Below are positions 54,737 to 64,000 of a DNA stretch of 64,000 nucleotides, piece by piece. A model generated the notes under the pieces. It saw only the letters and a list, made by a program, of their open reading frames with translations, did not search any database and had not been told where the DNA came from. The stretch's first letter is position 1. Each line of letters begins with the position of its first letter. The stretch comes from Phragmites australis (taxonomy: Eukaryota > Streptophyta > Magnoliopsida > Poales > Poaceae), in NCBI RefSeq assembly GCF_958298935.1, contig NC_084942.1:14019501-14083500 (forward strand). The letters run 5' to 3'. The position numbers and the translations under genes were made by a program.

Positions 54737-55166
54737 AGGGCCTTCGTCGCGCGGGGGGTGGGGTGGGGGGGGGGGGGGAGGCCAGCTCCACCTGCAAGCT
54801 TGGGCGGCCTCGTCCACTGACGCGGATCATCAAGATTCGGCCGGAGGAGGAGTAGCCAGCGGCAGGGACACAAAGGAGTCGCCTGAGGCGGCAGCGGCTT
54901 CGACGGTGTCCGTGGCTGCGGTGACGTAGTGGACTGGGTAGAAGTCGAGGGTGCACGAAGGTGGCCTTGGGCTGACGCCGCCGCCTGCGTCGGTCATGGT
55001 CGATGTGGTGCTGGGGCCAGCGCCATGCATGTTGACCCGTGGGTGACGGAGAGGAGTCAACAATGTTATTGTGTGCAATTTTTTTGCTCTCGTTACAATG
55101 CATGTGCACGTTACTAATATCTCTAACATGAATTCATCTTCTACGCAATCATTTTGGATCCATTGT
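54737..55166. other. Sequence after the captured fragment
   Basis: GC-rich up to about 55050 with overlapping open frames on both strands, then A/T-rich. No domain recognised. Confidence 0.3.
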
Positions 55167-55320
55167 CTAACAGGAAACGAATATTTGACTAACAGGAAAT
55201 TAGCAATTGACTAATAGGAAATTTATATTTCACCAACAAGAAATTGATATTGAGCTAACAGGAAACAAATATTTGAATAACATGAAATTAATACTTGACC
55301 AACAGGAAATTAATACTTGA
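55167..55320 (+). repeat. 22-bp tandem repeat, exactly seven copies
   Basis: Seven units of exactly 22 bp with no indels (154 bp). Each starts with CTAACAGGAAA or a close variant (CCAACA, ATAACA) and ends ATATTTGA or AATACTTGA. Units start at 55167, 55189, 55211, 55233, 55255, 55277 and 55299. Confidence 0.93.
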
Positions 55321-55726
55321 TACATAGATGCACTGGTGAGCACTGAGAACAACAATCATTTTACTTCTTAACATCATAATAACAACGATATATTAATTGA
55401 CACAATGTTCACAAAAGTGCGCATTTCATCAAAAGAACATCCAGTACCACATATTTAACAAAATTACTACTTCCTAGCACAATATGCATCGTTGCTATTA
55501 CCCCCTTCGACGACGCTTAGGCTTGGGGACGTCGTTGGAGGAGCAAGACGAAATGTTTAACAAACTTTTTGATCAGTAAAACCGGAATAACTTCACCAAA
55601 ATGACGTAAACGAAACCAATCTTAGCACACCATAAATATGTCATATGAAAACCGAAAATGTTCCAAACAAATACGGTAAATAACATCATCCTTGTTAACC
55701 TTTTCAAACAGAAGGGAAAACCTTCG
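55321..55726. other. Intergenic or TE debris
   Basis: The minus strand at about 55560-55500 encodes NDVPKPKRRRRG-stop, a basic tail of the type found at the end of some MULE/PMD proteins; too short to assign. Confidence 0.25.
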
Positions 55727-55990
55727 CTACTATAAAAACTATTTTTAGAGGCGGGTGGTAACACATTTACAGAGACGTTTAGCCACCCGTATCTGGTCGA
55801 AGACATGTGGAAATGGACGATTTCCACAGACGCAAAAGAAATCGCCTGTGAAAATCGATTATCACAAGCGGAACCGCCTGTGTTAATTTTCATTTCCACA
55901 GGTGGTTTCTTAAGCGGACCGCCTGTGATATCGGTCCTCGAATCGATATTTTTTGGTCTGAAAAAAAGCGATTTTTTTTGCCTGACCAGG
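55727..55990. mobile_element. CACTA-derived fragment
   Basis: Inverted and direct motifs TTTCCACAGGCGG, ACCGCCTGTG and ATTTCCACAG recur six or more times, as in CACTA subterminal regions. The left edge (TACTATAAAAACTATTTTTAG) resembles a degraded CACTA terminus. Confidence 0.5.
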
Positions 55991-55996
55991 CACCCT

Positions 55997-57008
55997 CTGT
56001 CACACCCGGATTTAAAGGAACAAAATCAGATGCATTCCATATGTATGCTAGGATCAGTTTCATCATACATGCGGTGATATATCAGTGATATATAGTTCTA
56101 TATCAAACAAAAATTACTTTATTGAAATAAATACCAGAGTTTACAAGACAGCAGCGGAAGAACACAAGAGGACTTCTATGGATCTTCTGGGCACACCACA
56201 GGCAGTCGACTAGGGGCAACGTGACCTAGGACGCTTTTCTCCAATCAACAGTCTTCAGCTTCCTTGATCTCCTTGTAATTTTCTTCAACTGAGCAACATT
56301 TATTATTGGAAATAGCAAGTGTGACTACATATCATACTCTGCAAGTATGGGAAAGCATGACATGGAGAGCCAAGAAATGGTTAGACACTGATTTACTGCA
56401 CTAAGCAACCTTAAACTATAACTCCAACAACAGGCATCCTAATTACTACGTGTGAAGACACAACTTAAACAAGATGAACAGCTCATCAAATTCCATCTGA
56501 CTACCAAACTCACCAAATATTACATATCCGGCTACCAAAACTCACCAGGTAATCCTGTTACCTGGCTACCCGACCAACCATACCAAAACCCTGATCCCAT
56601 CTAATCAAGAAGAAGTCCAAATCGCTCTTGACCGTGAGAATGGCTGATCGATCAATTTTATACTCTACAAAGTTTGCCCATCTTTCCCCACAGGTCGTGA
56701 TTTTATCACCCGCATTACCAGGTGACAGTCTCCATGTTGCCGTGCTGATCAAGCATTTACACACTTCCTATGGTGTGCTGTCAGGAGATCACTACAAGGT
56801 CTTTACAATGCTCCCGCCGACCCGCAAGCACCCATTGAGATTTCACCGCTAACAGTGATTCCAACATTGCAGAAGTCCCCTCTTGTGCCACTCAACTGAC
56901 CAATGGTGCTCACAGAACCGGAGGGGTGACTAATTAATTGGCCAGGCCGTACCCATATAGGCCTCGTGGATGGTTGCGGTTTAGCTTAGTTACAGGCTTC
57001 AAGAACCG
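55997..57008 (+). repeat. LTR-like fragment beginning TGTCACACCCGG
   Basis: The start resembles grass Gypsy LTRs that open with TGTCACACCCGGA. No matching end (CCGGGTGTGACA type) or coding region follows, so it is a truncated or solo piece. No gene recognised within it. Confidence 0.35.
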
Positions 57009-57010
57009 GT

Positions 57011-58067
57011 GATTACCATACTTTAGGTATGACACATACTTTAGTTCTTATTAGCACACTTTAGGTGATTAACGTCAAATACTTTATGTGTTTTAAAAGT
57101 TACTCAAATTGGAACGGCCCAATCTGAACTCATCAGATTGCAGACCCCTGCCAATACCACGTCCATGATAAAAGGTGAGTTTGATGACATATAATTTCAT
57201 TTTGTGAAATGCTTGTAGCAATTTCCTTTTTTTTAGTTTAGATTTAGATGCTTGTAGCAAATGTAATTTTGTTTTTACACTCCAAGTGGTGTACATGTAA
57301 AATAGTCCTGCAACATCATACCACTTGACAATACAACTGGTGGGCATACTCCATTTAGGGATGTAACAAATACGATGGCTTCAGGTAGCATCCAAATCCT
57401 ATTCCTAGAAAAAAGTGTGCAGCTACTGTGCATATATGCTAATGACTCTTATATATATTTAAGGGGGTTTCAACATTAAAGATGAGATCAGAACCACGTT
57501 GTCTTGGTTTTATGATGTTAGACTGATAGTATTGATTAACATGTAATTTTGTGAGTTTTTATTAGAACACTTTAGGGGGTTTAAAATTACTTTAGGTGAT
57601 TACCATACTTTAGGTACGGCACATACTTTAGTTTTTATTAGCATACTTTAGGTGGTTTAAAAGTTACTCAAATTGGAATGGCCCAATCTGAACTCACCGA
57701 GTTGCAGATCCCTGCCAATACCACGTCCATGATAAAAGGTGAGTTTGATGACATATAATTTCATTTTATTGTGAAATATGCTTGTAGAAATTTCCTTTTT
57801 TAGTTTAGATTTAGATGCTTGTAGCAAATGTAATTTCGTTTTTATACTTTAGGTGGTGTACATGTAACTCAGTCATGCAACATTATACCACTTGACAATG
57901 CAACTGGTGGGCATACCCTATTTAGGGACGTAACAAATACGATGGCTTCAAGTAGCGTTCAAATCCTATTCCTAGAAAAATGTGCAGCTACCGTGCATAT
58001 TGCTAATGACTCTTATATATATTTAAGGGGGTTTCAACATTAAAGATAAGGTCACAACGACGTTATC
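57011..58067 (+). repeat. Direct duplication of the Helitron gene's upstream region (493 and 470 bp)
   Basis: Copy A (57011-57503) and copy B (57598-58067) align along their whole length, with a few small indels and roughly one difference per 12 bp by eye. Both contain the exon-like block ending CCATGATAAAAG|GTGAGTTTGATG, a splice-donor-like site, and both contain a TATATATATTTAAGGGGG box. Copy B lies directly before the Rep-helicase ATG. Confidence 0.9.
58014..58026 (+). promoter_or_regulatory. Likely TATA box of the Helitron gene (copy B)
   Basis: TATATATATTTAA about 95 bp before the ATG at 58120. The same box exists in copy A at 57450-57462. Confidence 0.45.
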
Positions 58068-58119
58068 CAGTTCGCAGCAACCATGTTCAGATCGGATAGA
58101 ACTTAGGCGTTGAAGGGCA

Positions 58120-61100
58120 ATGGTAAGGCATGCCCAATTATCCGATCAGAAGAAAGAGGAAAGACATATAAAGCAACGTGAATATCGCAAACGGAAAAGA
58201 GCTGAGGCAGCCGGTGTTGATCAGCGACTCCCTTTTCCCTCCTTTTGCCCTGGTACAATAATGTCATGATTTTGTGTTGCGTATTTTATGATACTGAGCA
58301 TTAATAATTTAATCAGTTCAAAATATATATTGTTATCACAGAATCCACCTTGTATTATGAGTATATTTTTGTACATGCTATCACATAATCCACTTTTCAT
58401 ATGTATAATTGAATTTTTAATGTGTACATTCTCATTGCTTGTAGGCATTGAGAATAATGATGATGATTGGCTTCATAGGAATGATGCATACATGGATGCT
58501 CCATCTAGCAATCAATCAAATAGCTATCAGGCAAATGTAGAACATATTCAATACCAACCCTGTGTGACCGATTCACCTAGTAAGCTATTTCAAGCTCACT
58601 ATTTGTATATGACATGCATAAGTGACTTTGGCCTCATGTTTTTCTTTATGGCCAAATGAAACACATGCGTCATGAACACACCTGAGGGCACTAGAACAGA
58701 AGCTACATTGCAACATGGGCATCCCTCAACAGGGCCCGTTGATGATGGATCTGATTCTGATATATGGGAACCTGATGATCCACAATCTAACCTGGATGAT
58801 AATCAATCATTTCTTTATGCCTTCTTTTTCTCAGGTTATGAAACCGTTGTATATATTTTGTCGGTTTATGTCTCATAGTGGTGTTTTGAATAATAAAATA
58901 AACAGAACATGTGGATACCGACAATGTCATACCCGATGATTATGTTGATGAAGAAGGAAGGCTCTTTGCTGGACTAGGTATAACAATGATTGTGTTTATT
59001 AATTGACTATAAGTATATATTGGTGTATGTCACATGTTGTTTGATGATTGTTAATTGACCTTCATATTTTTTATGTCCAGATGTTGAGTTTTCATCATAC
59101 AAAGTAACTAGTGCAGAAGTTGGTGTTGGTAAACAATTCCATGATCCTTATGACCACATTTACAAAAATCTGCCAAAGAATCATCATGTATTGAGGGAGG
59201 TGGCAAACTGCGATTATTTTCAAGCCAAGTGGTTCCAATTTGAGGGCGTTGCATTCTGTTGTAGGAAGGGCAAGGTCAATATCTGTACTCCAGATGTCCC
59301 GGATGAGTTGCGTTGGTTGTTCACAAGCCTTGCTGATCATGATGCAAAATATTGCAGAGAACACATACGGTATTTCAACTCTCACTTCTCCATGACAAGT
59401 CTTGGGGTTACTCTTGATCATCAATACAGAACAGCAACAGGCACTGGTATATACACTTTTCGTGTACATAGACAATTATATCACAAACTAGATCAGCTTG
59501 TCCCCGATGGTAAGGGACCACGACATATGCAGCTTTACTTCTATGATACGGATGAAACTATGGCTCATAGAGTTAAGAGGTCTCCAGAACTTGATATAAA
59601 TCTCATTCGGAAAATTCTACATATACTTGAGAACAATCCATACGTGCAGACTTTTAAGAGTGTTGGTGTTGTCCCTAACCTTGATGAGTATAGGATTGAA
59701 CTAAACACAGATATTTCATTGAACCAGAGAAGGTACAATGCTCCCACAGCTTCACATGTGGTTGCAATATGGATGGAAGGGAATGATCCACAAAATTGTT
59801 TCGATCGAAGTGTTATTGTTTATGGGAGAACAGATCGACCATGATATTTTGGCATATCATGGGTGCTACGATCCATTGTCTAATCCTTTGTTTCACCATT
59901 GTGGAGAAATAGGATGGCAACGATATATGCCATACGAAGTGCCTGATATAGTGGCTGAGCCACGCAACAAGGATGACGATGATGATGTTAACCACGATGA
60001 GGATGGTTAGCTTTCCACATCTCAGAGAAAATAATAACCTATCATGCTTCAATGTTGTGCTTGCATTCATTGACTTTATTATGTTTTTTGTTTACATTTT
60101 AGGTGGAGATCATGTTAGTGTGTCTACCAAATATCTTAGTGCAAGGGAGTACTATTGTTTCAAGTTGTAGATCAGGCCTGGGGTTTTTAATATATTGTTA
60201 TATGGTCAACGGCTTTTACAATAGTGGGTATGGAGTCTATGAGGCTCGATTGGTACTCCAAACAAGAAAACCAAGTGCTTATACGAGCAGACCTTTATCA
60301 GGTAATCTATGTCCCACTACTATTTGATGGTTAGTTCACTAGATTATATGATGGTTAGTTTTGTAATATTATTTCTTTTGACTAAATAGCTTATAGTTTT
60401 TCATTATGCATGAAAGCAATTGCATCAAGTTTTGACTTGGTTTAATTAATGATTAATCGAATCAGTTTGTGTCTTGCATGGGATTATTGACACTATTGCG
60501 GCTGGTGAGGCACGTGCTTCGGAGGCTGGTTTGAGAATTGTTTGCCCGTGAACTTTTCCTGGAGGTGATCGAGATGTGCAGGCTAGATTCCTTGATGCAA
60601 TGACTTTAGTGCAGCGATATGGGATGCCTGATTATTTTGTCATGATGACCTGTAACCCCTATTGGGAGGAGATAAAAAGTCAGCTCCTTCTGGGTCAGAC
60701 ACCTCAAGACATGCCAGAACTTGTTGCAAGAGTATATAGGGCGAAGCTATGGGATATGCATGACTTTCTGATAAAAAAGAAACACTTCGGTGGGGTTGCA
60801 TCATATGCCCATGTTACAGAGTTTCGGAAGCAGGGTTTGCCACATGAGCACTTCTTATTGATTATGGCACCTAAAAGTCGGTTAAGCAGCCTAGATGATT
60901 ATGAAAAGGTTATATCAGTAGAGATTCCTGACAAAGAGAAGTACCCTGTCTTGCATGCTCTGGTCATCAAGCACATGTTGCATGGACCCTGTGGTGCTCT
61001 CAACACAAAGTGCCCTTGCATGATAAACGGACAATGTCGTTTTCGTTATCCTCGACGGTTTGTCTAGCCACACAGCAAGGAAAAGACTCATACCCTATAT

Positions 61101-64000
61101 ATAGGAGAAGGGATGATGGCACCCGAGTACAAATCAGAGGTTCCAAATTGGATAAAAGATGGGTGGTCCCATTCAACCCCATACTGCTCATGCGTTACAA
61201 CTGTCACATCAATGTTGAAATTCGCTCAAGCATCAAGGCAGTGAAGTACCTCTTCAAGTACATTTATAAAGGCAATGACCATGCATCCTTCTCAGTCGAC
61301 CACACAGATAATAATGGTGCAGTAGTCAATGAGATTAAACAGTACAGGGATGCAAGGTTTATAACTCCTCCAGAGGCTGTGTACAAGATTTTTGGTTTTC
61401 CATTGTATGATGTCTATCCTTCAGTTTTGCAACTTCAGTTGCACTTGCCTAATATGCATATGGTCGCATACAAAGCTACTGCAAATCTGAATGATGTTGT
61501 CAATCAGGAGAAATCTAAAAGGTCAATGCTCACTAAGTATTTCCATATGAACCGTGTGTACCTTTTTGCATGGCAATTCTTATATAAAGAGTTCCCAGAA
61601 CACTTCAGATGGCTCAAGTCTACCAAGAACTGGATCGAAAGAAAACAGAGGCCACATGTTGGAAGAATTATTTACGCAAACCCTGCTAAAGGGGAGAGGT
61701 ACTACTTGCGGGTGCTCTTGAACCATGTGAGAGGAGCAACCTCATATGAGAACCTTCAAACTGTATGGGGGGTTACGTACTCCACCTTTAGAGAAACTTG
61801 TGAGATTATAGGGCTTGTGGAGACTGATAAATCCCTTGATGATTGCTTGATTGAGTCTGCGACCTTCCAGATGTCGTGTGCTCTAAGAAGGTTATTTGCA
61901 ACAATTATGGTGTTCTACGAGGTGACCAATATCCGTGCTTTGTGGGATAAGCATTTTGAGTCAATGTCTAAAGATTATCGTCGTGCCCACACCAATGCTG
62001 CAACTATTGAGAAAATGATTCTAAGAGATATTAGGAATGTGGTACATTCGATGGGGAAGGACATTAGGAGCTTTGGCCTTCCAGAATTGGATGAAACAGG
62101 TGATGTTCTCATTTTGTGTTATATGTGATGCCTTAATACTATATAATATCAAAATTTTATTTACTGTAGGTTCACTTAGATATAAGATAGTAGGAACTAA
62201 TTGCATGTGAAGTTAATATCACAAACCGAAGATCTGTTAGAAAGAAAGCACTTTCACAAAACATTATTTAGGCATGGTTTGAATTCTCATTTATTCTATT
62301 ATTTTCTTCTGTAGCATAGGTGCAAGTTGATATAATTATTTATTAGATGGAAGCATGTCTTTTTTTCCATATTTTATCGCTTTAATGTATGTTCATCTTA
62401 ACATTTACAATCCCTTCCCTTTTTATTTGTCCCTATAACATGTCTGATTACCAGATTTGTGTGATTTTTAATCGAATACTATTTCAATTGTTTACCATAT
62501 GAAATTAATGATTGTTGATCAATGCATGTTTCAATTATGTACTGACTGATCAATAAATGAGTTGAACTGATGTTACTTGTCTAATACATATGTGCCTTAG
62601 TTATACTTGACATATATTTTATTGGACATATTACTTCAATATTATAGCCATATTTGTGTGATGCATATATTATCTTACTATAATATTCTCATTTTTGCTA
62701 ACGCTTTGGTTTGTTTGTTTCATTGCTGGATCAGACAATTGTTCTGGTGAAAATGCGAGAGAGGTCATCGAGGAGCAGTCGGTGGGCGTGGATCAAGAAC
62801 ATCTTAATATTATAAGTACTTTGAACATGGAGTAGCAGGTTGGATTTGATGAAATCATGGATCACGTGAATAACAAAAGGGGCAATGTTTTCTTTGTTGA
62901 TGGTCCAGGATGCATGGGGAAGACTTATTTGTACAAGGCACTACTTGCTAGGGTGCACTCACTAGATCTCATAGTAATTGCAACTGCAACATCTAGTATA
63001 GCAGCATAGATCATGCCTGGTGGACGTACCACCCACTCGCGGTTCAAGATTCCCATTAAGCTTGTTGATGTTTGCATGTGTAATTTCACAAAGCAGAGTG
63101 GTACCGCGGAGTTGCTTCATAGGGCATCGTTGATAATCTGGGATGAAGTTGCCATGACAAAACGTCAAACTGTTGAGGCACTTGATAGGTCACTACAAGA
63201 TATAATGGGATGTTCTTTGCTGTTCGGGGGAAAGGTTATGGTCTTTGGTGGATATTTTAGGCAGGTCCTTCCTGTGGTGCCACGTGGTACGAGAGCACAA
63301 ATCACTGATGCTACACTGCAAAGATCATATCTATGGGAGAAGATAATTAAGATACACATCACCCGCAACATGAGGGCACAAACTGACCCCTAGTACTCTG
63401 AATACCTACTTAGAATTGGCAACGGCACCGAAGAGTCCATTGGTGACGACTATGTGCGCCTCCTTAATGACATTGTGATAAGTTACAACACCACCAAGCC
63501 AGATGAATCAGTTGATGAGCTCATTCAGAATGTGTTCCCATATCTTCATAACAATGCTACCTTAGCGACTTACATGAGCTCGCGTGCTATGCTGGTGACA
63601 AAGAATGAGCACGTGGATGAGCTGAATGCAAGGATGGTTGACAGGTTTCTAGGCAAAGAGAAGGTATACTACAGCTTTGACTCTGTCGATGATGATTCAC
63701 ACAACAACTACCCGCCCGACTTCCTAAACTCAATCAAACCAAATGGCTTGCCCCCCCCCCCCATGTGCTCAAGGTCAAAATCAACTGCCCAGTGATCCTA
63801 CTCTGGAATCTCGATCCTCACAATGGCCTATGAATGGGACAAGGCTAATAGTCAGAGCTTTCCAACATAACGTGATTGATGCTGAGATTGTTGGTGGCCA
63901 ACATCCTGGAAATAGGGTGTTTATACATAGGATCCCTTTGTCCCCCTCGGAAGACCTTTCGCTTCCTTTCAAGTTCAGGAGGAAATAGTTTCCAGTTCGG
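58120..64000 (+). pseudogene. Helitron Rep-helicase, broken, continues past the window
   Basis: Exon 1 58120-58252 (MVRHAQLSDQKKEERHIKQR, basic), exon 2 58445-58579, further exons at about 58672-58833, 58906-58977 and 59081-60005, then 60103-60301, about 60484-62099 and about 62735 to the edge. The Helitron_like_N domain is at 59300-60010 (YFNSHFSMTSLGVTLD, YHGCYDPLSNPLF). The Rep HUH motif is LPHEHFLLIM (about 60838) and the Rep tyrosine segment is KYLFKYIYKG (about 61244). The PIF1-type helicase follows from about 62880: Walker A reads GPGCMGKTYLYKALLA (family GPGGTGKT), Walker B LIIWDEVAMT, then GGYFRQVLPV (family GGDFRQ). Frameshifts at about 59841, 60225, 61059 and 63757 (in a C10 tract) and stops at 60168, 60549, 62833, 63007, 63391 and 63987 show it is inactive. 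Intact versions drive rolling-circle transposition. Confidence 0.9.

Noticed and set aside
54203..54820. A 205-codon open frame that could be taken for a functional carbamoyl-phosphate synthetase gene
   Set aside because: It covers only a fraction of the enzyme, begins and ends abruptly, carries changes in the nucleotide-binding loop and runs into a poly-G tract and unrelated sequence.
1..64000. Search by eye for tRNA, rRNA or known snRNA genes
   Set aside because: No cloverleaf with A and B box, rRNA core motif or snRNA signature was recognised; only the tRNA-Met primer complement at 15109-15121 was found.

Overview
This is plant nuclear DNA, almost certainly from a grass. It has intron-containing genes with GT/AG borders, a dense mixture of CACTA, Copia, Tat-type Ty3/gypsy, MULE, hAT, Stowaway and Helitron sequences typical of Poaceae intergenic DNA, and a TRM-type (VARLMGL + DUF4378) plant gene. 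There is no bacterial operon structure, CRISPR array or rRNA, and I saw no tRNA. Most of the window is nested, decayed transposable elements. Two host-type protein genes can be reconstructed: a TRM/DUF4378 gene (CDS 43625-46952, 4 coding exons, 757 aa) and a small cysteine-containing, signal-anchored peptide gene (49381-49816, 2 exons, 56 aa).

Layout, left part. 1-3736 is the 5' side of a CACTA element with a broken TNP2-type transposase on the minus strand. 3737-8627 is a Copia element without a visible 5' LTR, decayed and lacking RNase H. 9130-9383 is a Stowaway-type MITE with TA duplications. 10643-15494 is a complete, structurally intact Copia insertion on the minus strand (two ~371-bp LTRs, tRNA-Met primer site, 5-bp AGCAC target duplication). 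Its integrase core has been deleted and its frame broken. It sits inside an older LTR-like sequence (about 10160-17760). 18135-18772 holds a broken ORF for a very acidic protein. 20219-20901 and about 22299-22976 are two long foldback (inverted-repeat) elements.

Middle. 24325-28900 is a MULE with a mudrA-type transposase pseudogene followed by the start of a plant-mobile-domain ORF. This is cut off abruptly at the gag of a Tat-lineage Ty3/gypsy element (28903-38789). That element has lost its 5' LTR and its RT/RNase H, but keeps gag, protease, integrase, an eight-unit tandem array, a long antisense ORF with a Transposase_28-type domain, and a 1109-bp 3' LTR with perfect 9-bp terminal inverted repeats.

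Right part. A CACTA fragment and a possible minus-strand gene remnant (39728-40248) precede the TRM gene. Its 5'-UTR intron contains a 1224-bp non-autonomous hAT element with an exact 8-bp target duplication. After the small-peptide gene come a CACTA-derived element carrying a hAT fragment (50102-51492), microsatellites and minisatellites, a captured piece of the carbamoyl-phosphate synthetase large-subunit gene (54194-54736), an exact seven-copy 22-bp repeat, more CACTA/LTR debris, and a Helitron whose promoter region is duplicated (57011-58067). The Helitron Rep-helicase pseudogene (58120-64000) runs off the window.

All exon borders were deduced by eye from reading frame and splice consensus. 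Family names come from recognised motifs, not from database searches.
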